A DNA stretch of 64,000 nt from Bradyrhizobium diazoefficiens (GTDB lineage Bacteria; Pseudomonadota; Alphaproteobacteria; Rhizobiales; Xanthobacteraceae). The notes under the pieces are model-generated. The model did not search any database. It had not been told where the DNA came from and was given only the letters and a program-made list of their open reading frames with translations. Position 1 is the stretch's first letter. Every line of letters begins with the position of its first letter. The stretch covers positions 1 through 64,000 of the forward strand of contig NZ_CP067101.1 in NCBI RefSeq assembly GCF_016616425.1, written 5' to 3'. Below, piece after piece: positions 1 to 9,013 of this stretch. The translations under genes and the position numbers were made by a program.

Positions 1-1072
1 CGTTGAAGGCGCGGATCGACAGCAGCGTGCGGCGCACGTCGGGATGCACGATGATCGGATCGGCCTGCTTGTCCGGCGCCTTCACGCCGGTGAGCGCGCG
101 GCCCTGGATGCGCTCGCGGGCGTAGGCAGCCGCGTTCTGATAGGCGACCTCGGATTGCGCGAGACCCTGCACGGCGACGCCGAGCCGGGCCTCGTTCATC
201 ATCACGAACATGCCCTGCATGCCCTTGTTCTCTTCGCCGATCAGCCAGCCGGTGGCGTTATCGTAGTTCGTCACGCAGGTCGAATTGCCGTGGATGCCCA
301 TCTTGTGCTCGATCGAGCCGCAGACGACGCCGTTGCGCTGCCCCACCGAACCGTCGGCGTTGACCAGGAACTTCGGCACCACGAATAGCGACACGCCCTT
401 GATGCCGGCGGGCGCGCCCTCGATGCGGGCCAGCACGAGGTGGATGATGTTGGAGGCGAGGTCATGCTCGCCGGCCGAGATGAAGATCTTGGTGCCCGTG
501 ATCTTGAAGCTGCCGTCGGCCTGCCGCACCGCCTTGGTGCGGAGCATGCCGAGATCGGTGCCGCAGTGCGGTTCGGTGAGGTTCATGGTGCCGGTCCATT
601 CGCCAGCTACCATCTTCGGCACATAGGTCTGCTTCTGCTCGGGCGTGCCGTGCACCAGCAGCGCCGCGGTCGCGCCCATGGTGAGGCCGCCATACATCGA
701 GAACGCCATGTTGGCGGAGATCTGGAACTCGTTGACCGCCTGGCTCAGCGTCACCGGCAGGCCCTGGCCGCCGTACTCGGCCGGAGCCGACAGACCAAGC
801 CAACCACCCTCTGCCACCTGCCTGAAGGCGTCCTTGAATCCCTTCGGCGTGGTGACGCTGCCGTCATCGGCGCGCTTGCAGCCTTCGAGATCGCCTACAC
901 GATTCAGCGGCTGGAGCACTTCTTCGGCAAGCTTGGCGGCTTCACCGAGGATGGCTTCGCGCACGTCGCTGGAGGCATCGGAGAAGCCGGCCAGATTGTC
1001 GTAGCGGTCGATCTGGAAGACGTCGTTGAGCAGGAAGTTCACGTCTTCGACGGGGGCTTTGTAGATCGGCAT
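1..1072 (-). CDS. Acyl-CoA dehydrogenase, C-terminal part beyond window
   Basis: FAD-dependent enzyme that introduces a trans-2,3 double bond in an acyl-CoA. About 357 codons lie in the window and the reading frame is open to the window edge, so the C-terminal part is missing. The start [15 protein letters not shown] and the LNDVFQID segment match the long (about 590-residue) acyl-CoA dehydrogenase subfamily with an extra N-terminal helix, the DmdC/AcdA-like type. The middle domain shows [18 protein letters not shown] followed by [16 protein letters not shown], the usual flavin and substrate binding strands. The ATG at 1072 is preceded by a purine-rich stretch. The true substrate chain length cannot be read from sequence. 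Family assignment is firm, the exact role is not. Confidence 0.93.
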   Translation of the reverse strand, partial: MPIYKAPVEDVNFLLNDVFQIDRYDNLAGFSDASSDVREAILGEAAKLAEEVLQPLNRVGDLEGCKRADDGSVTTPKGFKDAFRQVAEGGWLGLSAPAEYGGQGLPVTLSQAVNEFQISANMAFSMYGGLTMGATAALLVHGTPEQKQTYVPKMVAGEWTGTMNLTEPHCGTDLGMLRTKAVRQADGSFKITGTKIFISAGEHDLASNIIHLVLARIEGAPAGIKGVSLFVVPKFLVNADGSVGQRNGVVCGSIEHKMGIHGNSTCVTNYDNATGWLIGEENKGMQGMFVMMNEARLGVAVQGLAQSEVAYQNAAAYARERIQGRALTGVKAPDKQADPIIVHPDVRRTLLSIRAFN

Positions 1073-1174
1073 GGCGTTCTCCCGGCATGGGGCTTGAAGT
1101 GGTGATGCTGGCGTCAGTCCTGCGGTGCAGCCTTTGCCTGCGAGCTTAGCGGGTCCGGCAATCTCAGGGCAGTG

Positions 1175-1558
1175 TCATGATTGGGCGGCAAGCTGCTCCG
1201 CCATCAGGCGGTGCAGCATGTTGATCGCCTTGAGCGGACGCACCATCACCTTGAAATGCGTGATGCGTCCCTCGGCATCGAAGCTGATGATGTCGACGCC
1301 GTTGATCTCGATGCCGTCGATCATGGTCTTGAATTCGAGCACGGCGCCATCGACGCTCTTCCATTCGCCGACATAGGTGAAGCCGGCACCGCCGAGCACC
1401 TGCTCAGCACTGGAGAGATATTTGAAGGTGATGTCGCGTCCGCGCTGCGGCGTATGGACGACCGGGCTTTCGAACACGGCATCGGGATGCAGGAGATCCC
1501 AGAGCGCGCTACGGTCGTGAGACTTCATGTAGGCGTACCAGGAATCGAGGCCGGTCAT
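1175..1558 (-). CDS. SnoaL/NTF2-like family protein
   Basis: 127-residue protein with the pattern of the SnoaL-like / nuclear transport factor 2 fold: an N-terminal helix with W and Y (LDSWYAYMKSHD), then LWDLLHPDAVFESPVVH, then beta strands ending in GVDIISFDAEGRITHFKVMVRP. Proteins of this fold are small one-domain enzymes or binding proteins such as ketosteroid isomerases and polyketide cyclases; no substrate can be assigned. A longer open frame runs to 1714, but the start at 1558 is preferred because it has a GGGAGG-like ribosome binding site just upstream and begins the conserved domain. It lies head to head with the PadR gene, so it may share its regulation. Confidence 0.82.
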   Translation of the reverse strand: MTGLDSWYAYMKSHDRSALWDLLHPDAVFESPVVHTPQRGRDITFKYLSSAEQVLGGAGFTYVGEWKSVDGAVLEFKTMIDGIEINGVDIISFDAEGRITHFKVMVRPLKAINMLHRLMAEQLAAQS

Positions 1559-1592
1559 TCTCAGCTGCCTCCCTAAAGGCCTGGACAAAAAA

Positions 1593-1618
1593 CGCGAAAA
1601 CAACCCCATGCACAGTAG
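1593..1618. repeat. 26-bp conserved element, copy 1
   Basis: The 26 bp are identical to 26021-26046, with core CAACCCCATGCACAG. On the minus strand it reads as a short leader beginning MGLFSRF, 35 bases upstream of the SnoaL-like gene start. No protein or RNA fold explains it. Confidence 0.7.
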
Positions 1619-1680
1619 AGTGCAGGTTGATTCCGCTGGGTTTTTCGGGCCGGGTCGTTGGCTCGTCCCTGAACTGCCCC

Positions 1681-1718
1681 ATATGCCTATTGACGCATAT
1701 GCGACAATGCGCATAAAG
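1681..1718 (+). promoter_or_regulatory. Promoter with overlapping palindromic operator for the PadR gene
   Basis: A candidate sigma-70 promoter has TTGACG at 1690-1695 and ATAAAG at 1713-1718 (17 bp apart). It is covered by nested inverted repeats: ATATGC (1681-1686) with GCATAT (1695-1700), the 10-bp palindrome CGCATATGCG (1694-1703), and TATGCG (1698-1703) with CGCATA (1710-1715). PadR regulators typically bind ATGC-rich dyads in their own promoters, so autoregulation is inferred. Confidence 0.6.
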
Positions 1719-1752
1719 TCAAGCGAGTTGGTTTTGAAGAAGGAGGACTGTC

Positions 1753-2343
1753 ATGGCGCTGGGCGACGCAATCCTCGCATGCCTGACGGAACGTCCGATG
1801 ACGGGCTACGAGCTCGCCAAGACGTTCGATTCCTCGATCGGCTTCTTTTGGAAGGCCGACCACCAGCAGATCTACCGCGAGCTCGCCAAGCTGCGCGACC
1901 GCGGCCACATCCAGGGCCGTGAGGTCGTGCAATCGGGCAAGCCCAATAAACTGATCTATACGCTGACTCCCGAGGGGCGAACAGCGCTGCGGCACTGGGC
2001 CGCGCGGCCCAGCACGCCGGCCTCGACCAAGGACGACCTCCTGGTCCGCCTCCATGCCCTCGACAGCATCGACATCGAGCCGCTGCGCGCCGATTTGATG
2101 GCCCGCCTGGAGCACCACCGCGACCGCCACGCCAATTACGAGCGCATCCTGAAGAAGCGCTTTCCGGAGGGCACCGCCGAGGGCCGGCTCGACCTCGGCA
2201 ACCTCCTGCTGCTCCGCTTAGGGGCCCGCCACGAGCAGATGGTGGCCGATTTCTGCGAAGAGGCGCTCGAGGCGCTGTCGGCGATGAGCGGCAAGGCCAG
2301 TGTGGTGCCGCTGGAAGATGGCAAGCGCGAGGGAAAGGGCTAG
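1753..2343 (+). CDS. PadR family transcriptional regulator
   Basis: 196-residue regulator. The N-terminal PadR winged helix (residues about 4-80) is clear: LGDAILACLTERPMTGYELAK, the recognition helix region with HQQIYRELAKLRDRGHI, and the wing ending KLIYTLTPEGRTALRHW. The C-terminal half (about 90-180) is the helical PadR C-domain (Vir_act_alpha_C type) used for dimerisation, in which most family members sense small aromatic or other ligands. An AAGGAGGA ribosome binding site sits directly upstream of the ATG. The upstream dyads (1681-1718) suggest autoregulation and possible control of the divergent SnoaL-like gene. The ligand is unknown. Confidence 0.9.
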   Translation: MALGDAILACLTERPMTGYELAKTFDSSIGFFWKADHQQIYRELAKLRDRGHIQGREVVQSGKPNKLIYTLTPEGRTALRHWAARPSTPASTKDDLLVRLHALDSIDIEPLRADLMARLEHHRDRHANYERILKKRFPEGTAEGRLDLGNLLLLRLGARHEQMVADFCEEALEALSAMSGKASVVPLEDGKREGKG

Positions 2344-2368
2344 CTAGGTCGGCATCGGCGGTGTTCGT

Positions 2369-2484
2369 CACCTCTCCCGTTTTGCGGGAGAGGTCGCGCC
2401 GAAGGCGCGGGTTCTCTCCTCTTGGGGATTGTCCCATCGCGGAAACACCCTCTCCCCAGCCCTCCCCCGCAAGCGGGGGAGGGA
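2369..2484. repeat. Intergenic palindromic repeats (REP/BIME-like)
   Basis: Two hairpins in the 343-base gap after the PadR gene: CCTCTCCCG with CGGGAGAGG around 2371-2393, and CCCTCCCCCG with CGGGGGAGGG around 2460-2483. The first shares its CACCTCTCCC arm with the elements at 6168 and 48581. The rest of the gap to 2686 shows no gene. Confidence 0.75.
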
Positions 2485-2686
2485 GCGCACCTCGTTCGCG
2501 GCTGGGTTCTCCCGCCCAACTTTAAGACAGCGGCGACGCATTCCTTAACTCGTTATTTACCGTAACAGGAAAAAGTCGGTTTTCGAGGCAGACGACCCAC
2601 GTCAAATTCGGTTGTGATTGCAACCGGCACGCGTGGGGAGGCTGGAGGTGCCGGGTGGGGCGCCGAAGTCGGAACCGGACAGAGTC

Positions 2687-5600
2687 ATGAATTCGCGCGT
2701 ATCGTGGAGTGTTGACGGCATCGATCCATCCGTGAGGGAGCGGGCCGAAGCTGCTGCGCGCAGAGCCGGCATGTCGCTCAACGATTGGCTGAACTCCACG
2801 CTCGGCGAGACTGCCCCGCCAAACTTTCGCGCGCCTTACGACCAGCGCCCGCAAGCCCCGAACGTTCCGAATCACGTGCCGAGTCAGGAAAGCCGCGAAG
2901 TTGCCGACATCCACCAGCGGCTCGACGCGATCACCCAGCAGATCGAACGGATCTCGAAGCCCGCGCAACGCCAGGCCCTCTCACGACAAGATGCTTCACG
3001 ACCAGACGTAGCGCGCGAGCAGGGCGTCGCGCGCCAGCTCAATGACGCGATCTCGCGGCTCGATGCCCGGCTGTCGCAAATCTCGAAGCCACAGCAGCAG
3101 CCTCCGGCTCCGCACCCTGCGCCGGTCGACGCACGCGAGCGCCAGGCCGATGCGGTCGAGCGCGCGGCAGCGCAGGTCTATCGCAGCTCCCCTCCCCTGA
3201 GCCCCGCTTCATTCGACGTCGCCGTCGCCGAGATCACCGCGCGGCAGAGCGAGCTCGACGGCTTTACGCCCAGGCAGATGCCGCCACGTGCGGCGCCCTC
3301 CATTGCACCCAATGCAGCCCCCTTCGCGCCCCCGGTGGCGCCACCCGCGCCTGCCTATGCTCCGCCGCCACCGCAGCCGGGGCCGGATTTCTCGTCGCTC
3401 GAGCGCCATTTGCTCAAGATCACGAGCCAGATCGAGTCGCTCCAGCGCCCTGACAATACCGAGCAGGCGATCACCGCCTTCCGCAGCGAGCTCGCCGAGA
3501 TCCGTCACGCCATCACCGAGGCGATGCCGCGGCGCGCGATCGAATCGATCGAGAACGAGATCCGCTCGCTGCACCGCCGGATCGACGAGACGCGCTCCAA
3601 CGGCACCGACGGCCAGGTCCTGTCGGGCATCGAGCACGCGCTGTCCGATATCAAGCAGGTGCTGCGCACGCTGACGCCGGCCGAGCAACTCACCGGCTAT
3701 GACGAGGCGATCCGCAATCTCGGCGCCAAGCTCGATCTGATCCTGCGCGCCAATGACGATCCGTCGACGGTGCGGCAGCTCGAAGATGCAATCGCGGCGC
3801 TGCGCGGCATCGTCTCCAACGTCGCGTCCAACGAAGCGCTGGCACGCCTGTCCGAAGACGTGCAGCTGCTGTCGTCCAAGGTCGACCAGGTCACCCGCTC
3901 CTCGGGCCAGGGCGACAGCTTTGCGGTGCTGGAGCAGCGCATTGCTGCGCTCACCGCGGCGCTGGAAACGCGCGAGCGGCCTCAGGCCTCCGAAAGCACC
4001 GAGCATCTCGAAGCCGCGATCCGCGCGCTGTCGGACCGCTTCGACCGCATGCAGGTCGGCAACGATTCGGCCTCGACTTTCGCGCATCTGGAACAGCGCG
4101 TCTCCTACCTCCTGGAGCGGATCGAAGCCGCCTCCGATCCGCGCAACGGCAACTTGAGCCGCGTCGAGGACGGGCTGCACGACATCCTGCGGCATTTGGA
4201 GCGGCAGCAGGCGACTTATTCGGCGCTGGCCGAGAGCCGCAATTCGGCGCCTGCCGATTCCGGAATGGTCGATCTGGTCAAGCGCGAGCTGTCCGACATC
4301 CGCTTCAGCCAGGCCGAGACCAACCGCAGCACCCAGGACTCGCTCGACGCCGTCCATAGTGCGCTCGGCCACGTCGTCGATCGCCTGTCCATGATCGAGG
4401 GCGATCTGCGCGCGGTGCGCACCGCGCCGCCGGCCGCTGCGCCGATGCCCATGTCGATGCCTATGCCGATGGCCGCTCCCCTGCAGCCCGCGGCGATGGC
4501 GCGCGAGCCGCGGCCGCAGGCACAACAGTCGAATTACGATCCAAAACCCGAGCTGCCGAATCCCGCCGCGGCGCAGGGCGCGCAAGCCGCCTTCGCCGCC
4601 GCGCCGCGCGAATTCCATGCCGCTGCTGCCACCGCGCCGCCGCCGGTGCCGGCGGCGCCACACGTCACGCCACCCTTGCCGCCGCGCGCGATCAGCGAAA
4701 TCCTCGAGCCGCACACGGCGCCCGCGCGTGCTGCGCTCGCGCCGGAATTGCCGCCGGATCATCCGCTCGAGCCGGGCACACGGCCGGGCGGACGCATCGC
4801 CACGCCGTCGGAACGCATCGCCGATTCCGAGAGCGCGATCAGCGGCATTCCAACTGCTCCGAAGGAGCCGGTCTCGTCGTCGAGCTTCATCGCGGCCGCC
4901 CGCCGCGCCGCGCAGGCCGCCGCCGCGCAGCCGGAAAAGCCGGCCCGTGGCGCCAAGGCCGGCGCCGATCGCACCAAGGATAAGGGCAAGGACGGCGGGT
5001 CGACCATCACCTCGAAGATCCGCTCGCTGCTGGTCGGCGCGAGCGTGGTCGTGATCGTGCTCGGCACCTTCAAGATGGCGATGAACCTGCTCGAGGGCAG
5101 CCCGCCGCCCGCGCCGCAGGCCATGGACAATACCTCCAGCCAGCCCGCGCCGCAGGCTCCGCCGCCGGCGATCGAGAACAAGCCCGCCACACCCGAGCAG
5201 GTCACGCCATCGATGACCTCGCCGACGCCGATCGGCCGGCAATCCCAGAACAACGCCGCGCCGGCTCCGGCCGCCAATCCCGGCAGCTCGGCCTCGGTTG
5301 CAATTCCGCCGACGCCGGCCACGACCCCGCTCGCACCTGCGACTAACAGCGACGTCACCGGCGCGCTGTCGGGTACGAGCCGCGCGAGGCTCGGCCACAT
5401 CCAGGTGCCGCCGAGCGAAAAGCTGCCTAACGGCATCGGTGGCCCGGTCTTGCGCACCGCCGCGATGAAGGGCGATGCGACCGCGGCCTATGAGATCGGC
5501 TTGCGCTTTGCCGAAGGCAAGGGTGTTCCTACGAATTACGACGAAGCCGCCAAATGGTACGACCGCGCGGCACAGGCCGGCGTGGTGCCCGCGACCTTCC

Positions 5601-6130
5601 GCCTCGGCACGCTCTACGAAAAGGGTCTCGGCGTGAAAAAGGACGCCGACATCGCCCGCCGCTACTACGCCCAGGCCGCCGAGCGCGGCAACGCCAAGGC
5701 CATGCACAATCTGGCGGTGCTCGACGCCGATGGTGGCGGACACGGCGCCAACTACAAGAGCGCGGCGCAGTGGTTCCGCAAGGCCGCCGATCGTGGCGTC
5801 GCCGACAGCCAGTTCAACCTCGGCATCCTCTATGCCCGCGGCATCGGCGTCGAACAGAATCTCGCCGAGTCCTACAAATGGTTCAGCCTCGCGGCTGCGC
5901 AGGGTGACGCCGATGCGTCCGGCAAGCGCGACGACGTTGCCAAGCGTCTCGACCCGCAATCCCTCGCCGCCGCCAAGCTCGCGATCCAGACCTTCAGCGC
6001 CGAGCCGCAGCCTGATGATGCCGTCAACGTTCCCGCCCCGAACGGCGGCTGGGACAGCGCGCCGCAGGCAAACGCAAAACCGGCGCCGAAGCCGGTCGCA
6101 AGCAGGCGCTCGGCCTCCGCGGCGCATTAG
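2687..6130 (+). CDS. podJ: PodJ-like polar organelle / Sel1-repeat membrane protein
   Basis: 1147-residue protein with the layout of alphaproteobacterial PodJ, a polarity factor that marks a cell pole and recruits division and envelope proteins. The N-terminus (SVDGIDPSVRERAEAAARRAG then MSLNDWLNSTLGE) is the short helical module common to rhizobial PodJ homologues. Residues about 60-620 are mostly coiled coil with many ALDxR / IEsLxR heptads and Pro/Ala-rich linkers, including a low-complexity Met-Pro run near nt 4445-4475. One membrane segment lies near residues 780-802 (LLVGASVVVIVLGTFKMAMN). After a Pro/Ala-rich periplasmic linker, Sel1 (TPR-like) repeats occupy about 933-1078, for example AAKWYDRAAQAGVVPATFRLG. 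The frame is open upstream to 2618, but the start MNSRVSWSVDG at 2687 begins the conserved module. The symbol is by domain architecture, not by overall alignment. Confidence 0.75.
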   Translation: MNSRVSWSVDGIDPSVRERAEAAARRAGMSLNDWLNSTLGETAPPNFRAPYDQRPQAPNVPNHVPSQESREVADIHQRLDAITQQIERISKPAQRQALSRQDASRPDVAREQGVARQLNDAISRLDARLSQISKPQQQPPAPHPAPVDARERQADAVERAAAQVYRSSPPLSPASFDVAVAEITARQSELDGFTPRQMPPRAAPSIAPNAAPFAPPVAPPAPAYAPPPPQPGPDFSSLERHLLKITSQIESLQRPDNTEQAITAFRSELAEIRHAITEAMPRRAIESIENEIRSLHRRIDETRSNGTDGQVLSGIEHALSDIKQVLRTLTPAEQLTGYDEAIRNLGAKLDLILRANDDPSTVRQLEDAIAALRGIVSNVASNEALARLSEDVQLLSSKVDQVTRSSGQGDSFAVLEQRIAALTAALETRERPQASESTEHLEAAIRALSDRFDRMQVGNDSASTFAHLEQRVSYLLERIEAASDPRNGNLSRVEDGLHDILRHLERQQATYSALAESRNSAPADSGMVDLVKRELSDIRFSQAETNRSTQDSLDAVHSALGHVVDRLSMIEGDLRAVRTAPPAAAPMPMSMPMPMAAPLQPAAMAREPRPQAQQSNYDPKPELPNPAAAQGAQAAFAAAPREFHAAAATAPPPVPAAPHVTPPLPPRAISEILEPHTAPARAALAPELPPDHPLEPGTRPGGRIATPSERIADSESAISGIPTAPKEPVSSSSFIAAARRAAQAAAAQPEKPARGAKAGADRTKDKGKDGGSTITSKIRSLLVGASVVVIVLGTFKMAMNLLEGSPPPAPQAMDNTSSQPAPQAPPPAIENKPATPEQVTPSMTSPTPIGRQSQNNAAPAPAANPGSSASVAIPPTPATTPLAPATNSDVTGALSGTSRARLGHIQVPPSEKLPNGIGGPVLRTAAMKGDATAAYEIGLRFAEGKGVPTNYDEAAKWYDRAAQAGVVPATFRLGTLYEKGLGVKKDADIARRYYAQAAERGNAKAMHNLAVLDADGGGHGANYKSAAQWFRKAADRGVADSQFNLGILYARGIGVEQNLAESYKWFSLAAAQGDADASGKRDDVAKRLDPQSLAAAKLAIQTFSAEPQPDDAVNVPAPNGGWDSAPQANAKPAPKPVASRRSASAAH

Positions 6131-6167
6131 AGCTCAGCGAGAATCAGTTCAGGCGACGGTCTCGGTT

Positions 6168-6321
6168 CACCTCTCCCCGACGGGGAGAGGTCGGATTGCT
6201 ATGGCGCGCGATTGCGCGCCTGGGCAATCCGGGTGAGGGGCCACGGCACTCACCGATACCGTAATCCCTCACCCGGACCGCATCTATCGATGCGATCCGA
6301 CCTCTCCCTTCGGGAGAGGTG
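6168..6321. repeat. Composite palindromic repeat, copy 1
   Basis: About 154 bp with outer arms CACCTCTCCC (6168 on) and GGGAGAGGTG (to 6321) and inner arms CCGGGTGAGGGG and CCCTCACCCGG. The same composite structure occurs at 48581-48710. It lies between the PodJ-like and TauE genes. The remaining bases of the 366-base gap hold no gene that I can see. Confidence 0.8.
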
Positions 6322-6496
6322 ATCCGAGCCCTTGACTCGCACTGATTCAACCAAACTGGCGCGATCATTCACCACGCCTGAAATTCCCGGTCCCGCCCGC
6401 CAGCGAATTCCGCTATTGAGGGACGCGGCAATCGTTCCGACCTTCCCGCGAGCATTCCGCGACAGATGATCCGTCTCGCCGGAGCGTGATCCTTCG

Positions 6497-7414
6497 ATGC
6501 AGCTCTATCTTCCGATCGCCGATCTTCCCGTCAACGTCTTCCTGGTGCTGGCGATGGGCGCCGCGGTCGGCTTCGTCTCCGGCATGTTCGGGATCGGCGG
6601 CGGCTTCCTGATGACGCCGCTGCTGATCTTCATCGGCATCACGCCGGCGGTCGCGGTCGCCTCCGTCACGAGCCACATCGCAGCCTCGTCCTTTTCCGGC
6701 GCGCTCTCATATTGGCAGCGGCGCGCGATCGATCCGGCGCTGGCAGGCGTCCTGCTCTGCGGCGGCGTGATCGGCACGGCGCTCGGCGTCTGGACCTTCA
6801 CGCAGCTTCGCGCGCTCGGCCAGCTCGATCTGATGATCGCGCTCTCCTACGTCGTGCTGCTCAGTACCGTCGGCAGCCTGATGTTCTCGGAAGGGCTGCA
6901 CGCCCTGATGCGAACCCGACGCGGCGCGCTGCCGCCACGACGCACGCACAACTGGATCCACGGCCTGCCGCTGAAGATGCGGTTCAAGCGCTCGAAAATC
7001 TATCTGTCGGTCATCCCCGTGGTGATCGTCGGCATCATGATCGGCTTCATCGGCGCCATCATGGGTATCGGCGGCGGCTTCATCCTGGTGCCGATCATGA
7101 TCTATCTGTTGCGGGTGCCGACCTCGACGGTGATCGGGACCTCGATGGTCCTGACGCTCGTCACGATGCTGTTCGCGACCATGCTGCACGCGGTGACCAA
7201 TCACCTGGTCGACGCCGTGCTGGCGCTGATCCTGATGGTCGGCGGCGTCACCGGCGCGCAGTTCGGCGTCCGCGCCGGCCAGAAGATCCGCGGCGAGCAA
7301 CTGCGGCTGCTGCTCGGGCTTCTGATCCTCTCGGTCGGCGTCCGCTTCGCGATCGAGCTGGCGATCCGCCCCGAAGATCTCTTCACCATCCGCGAGCTCG
7401 GAGTGAGCGGATGA
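6497..7414 (+). CDS. TauE/SafE family sulfite/organosulfonate exporter-like permease
   Basis: 305-residue polytopic inner-membrane protein. Both halves start with the TauE/SafE signature: GFVSGMFGIGGGFLMTPLLIF near residues 24-44 and GFIGAIMGIGGGFILVPIMIY near 182-202, each followed by a TS or SVTSH motif (residues 53-58 and 214-217). Members of this family are thought to move sulfite, sulfoacetate or other small anions, but most have no proven substrate. The ATG has a GGAG site about 14 bases upstream. Its stop overlaps the next gene in ATGA (7411-7414), so the two are translationally coupled. This coupling to a TIGR02186 protein is a known but uncharacterised arrangement in alphaproteobacteria. 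Confidence 0.92.
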   Translation: MQLYLPIADLPVNVFLVLAMGAAVGFVSGMFGIGGGFLMTPLLIFIGITPAVAVASVTSHIAASSFSGALSYWQRRAIDPALAGVLLCGGVIGTALGVWTFTQLRALGQLDLMIALSYVVLLSTVGSLMFSEGLHALMRTRRGALPPRRTHNWIHGLPLKMRFKRSKIYLSVIPVVIVGIMIGFIGAIMGIGGGFILVPIMIYLLRVPTSTVIGTSMVLTLVTMLFATMLHAVTNHLVDAVLALILMVGGVTGAQFGVRAGQKIRGEQLRLLLGLLILSVGVRFAIELAIRPEDLFTIRELGVSG

Positions 7415-8181
7415 TGCGCGCAGCTCTTGCACTCCTGCTCGTCCTGTTGCTCGGCTCAGCCGCTCGCGCCGAGCGGCTGATCGTGTCGGTCTCCAACCAT
7501 CGCGTCACCGTGACGCCGAACTATTCCGGCGAGGAGCTGGTGCTGTTCGGCTCGATCGAGAGGGATGCCACGACTCCCGCTGACCGCAAGGCCTATGATC
7601 TCGTCGTCACCGTGATGGGTCCGCGCGCCGACATGGTGACGCGGCGCAAGGAGCGCACCTTCGGGATCTGGATCAACACCGATTATCGGCAGTTCCTGCA
7701 GGTGCCGAGCTATCTGGCGCTGTTCGCCAACCGCCCCTTCGACGCGATCACCTCGCCCGAGGTCGCGCGGCGGCAGCAGATCGGCCTGGACAACGTGCTG
7801 CTGACGCAGCGGGTTGGCGGCGACTATGCCGACGTGGTTCCGAACGACGCGTTCCGCTCGGCCTTCATCCGCCTGCGCACCCAGCGCGGGCTCTATCGCG
7901 AGGATCCGGGCGCCGTCACCTTCCTGACGCCGACCCTGTTCCGCACCGGCATTCCCCTGCCGGCCGAGGTGCCGATCGGCACCTACGAGGTGGAGATCAA
8001 GCTGTTTGCGAATGGCGCGTTCATCGGCAAGACCGAGACCGCCTTCGAGATTGTCAAGGTCGGCTTCGAGCAGTTCGTCGCCACCACTGCGCGCCACAAC
8101 GGGCTGATCTACGGTCTCGCCACCGTGGCGATGGCGCTGATGACGGGCTGGATGGCGTCGATCGTGTTCCGGAAGGATTAG
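7411..8181 (+). CDS. TIGR02186-type periplasmic membrane-anchored protein
   Basis: 256-residue protein with a signal peptide (MMRAALALLLVLLLGSAARA, cleavage near residue 20), an all-beta periplasmic body, and one C-terminal membrane helix (LIYGLATVAMALMTGWMASIVF) followed by a short basic tail. The pattern AERLIVSVSNHRVTVTPNYSGEELVLFG and the WINTDYRQFLQVPSYLALFANRP segment are typical of the TIGR02186 conserved family. It overlaps the TauE permease by four bases, which suggests that it is a periplasmic partner of that permease. The biochemical role is unknown. The frame is open far upstream, but the coupled start with its signal peptide is clearly the real one. Confidence 0.85.
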   Translation: MMRAALALLLVLLLGSAARAERLIVSVSNHRVTVTPNYSGEELVLFGSIERDATTPADRKAYDLVVTVMGPRADMVTRRKERTFGIWINTDYRQFLQVPSYLALFANRPFDAITSPEVARRQQIGLDNVLLTQRVGGDYADVVPNDAFRSAFIRLRTQRGLYREDPGAVTFLTPTLFRTGIPLPAEVPIGTYEVEIKLFANGAFIGKTETAFEIVKVGFEQFVATTARHNGLIYGLATVAMALMTGWMASIVFRKD

Positions 8182-8186
8182 CCGCT

Positions 8187-8222
8187 GTCATTCCGGGGCG
8201 CGTAGCGCGTGCCCGGAATGAC
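8187..8222. terminator. Palindrome between convergent genes, possible bidirectional terminator
   Basis: GTCATTCCGGGG (8187 on) pairs with CCCGGAATGAC (to 8222). It lies between two convergent genes. The same arms occur in other gaps (30272, 35482), so it is also a member of a repeat family. No T-run follows, so the terminator role is inferred. Confidence 0.5.
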
Positions 8223-8224
8223 GA

Positions 8225-8998
8225 CTACGGCGCCTCGATCACCGTCGGCACGCCAGGCTCCAGCAGCCGCAGCCGTGTCCCGAAGCCGAGCACGTCGAAG
8301 GTCTTGCGCAAATCTTCGCCGTTCTGGCGGAAATGCGCCCAGCCTTCGGTATGCACCGGCACGATCGTCGCCTCGGGGAAGGCGCGCGCGGTCTCGATGG
8401 TGTCGTTGGTATCCATGGTGAGATGGAATGGTCCGCGCGTCTGCGCAGCGCCCGCGAAAGGCAGCACCACGCCGCATTTGAAGCGGCGCGCAACTTCGGC
8501 GACGCCGTCGAACCAGGTGGTGTCGCCGCTGATATAGATCGCGCTGGTATCCTTGCGGCTCGACGCCACCACGAAGCCGATGACGTCGCCCGACAGCGGC
8601 TCGATGCCTGCCGGGCCATGGCGCGCCGGCGTCGCGGTGATGGTCAACGTGTTGCCGTCGCCGTCTTTCAGCTGTGCGGTGCTCCACGGCGCAAGGCCCT
8701 CGACATGGCCGTCGAGCCGCCTTGCGCCCGCCTCCGTCGTCAACACGCGCTTGACCTTGAAGAGGTATTCGCGGCCTGAATTGTCGAGATTGTCCGAATG
8801 CTGATCGTGGCTGAGCAGCACGGCATCGACCGGGCCGATCGCATCGGGCCTCACGGCGGGACCAACTGTCTTCTCCAGCTTCACATGCGGCAGCTGGTAG
8901 GCGCCGGGCGCATCGAAGGTCGGATCGGTGAGCAGGCGGAAGCCGTCGATCTCGATCAGTGCAGTCGGGCCGCCGATCAGGGTGATGGAAATGGGCAT
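8225..8998 (-). CDS. MBL-fold metallo-hydrolase
   Basis: 257-residue metallo-beta-lactamase-fold hydrolase related to the UlaG/RomA-like group. The fold is read from GGPTALIEIDGFRLLTDPTF, VDAVLLSHDQHSDNLD (residues about 58-73), ATPARHGP, YISGDTTWFDG and IVPVHTEGW. The first metal motif is SHDQHSDN instead of the textbook HxHxDH, a variant seen in part of the family. The later His, Asp and His ligands are present. The substrate is unknown. It sits 15 bases from the 3' end of the EamA exporter gene on the same strand, so the two are probably cotranscribed. Confidence 0.88.
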   Translation of the reverse strand: MPISITLIGGPTALIEIDGFRLLTDPTFDAPGAYQLPHVKLEKTVGPAVRPDAIGPVDAVLLSHDQHSDNLDNSGREYLFKVKRVLTTEAGARRLDGHVEGLAPWSTAQLKDGDGNTLTITATPARHGPAGIEPLSGDVIGFVVASSRKDTSAIYISGDTTWFDGVAEVARRFKCGVVLPFAGAAQTRGPFHLTMDTNDTIETARAFPEATIVPVHTEGWAHFRQNGEDLRKTFDVLGFGTRLRLLEPGVPTVIEAP

Positions 8999-9013
8999 GA
9001 GAGAACTCTCCTC

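Noticed and set aside
4216..4661. Long Ala/Arg-rich frames on the minus strand opposite the PodJ-like gene, including a frame of 972 codons (3209-6127)
   Set aside because: They mirror the codon bias of the sense gene, are full of Arg/Gly runs and have no family features. They are antisense shadows.
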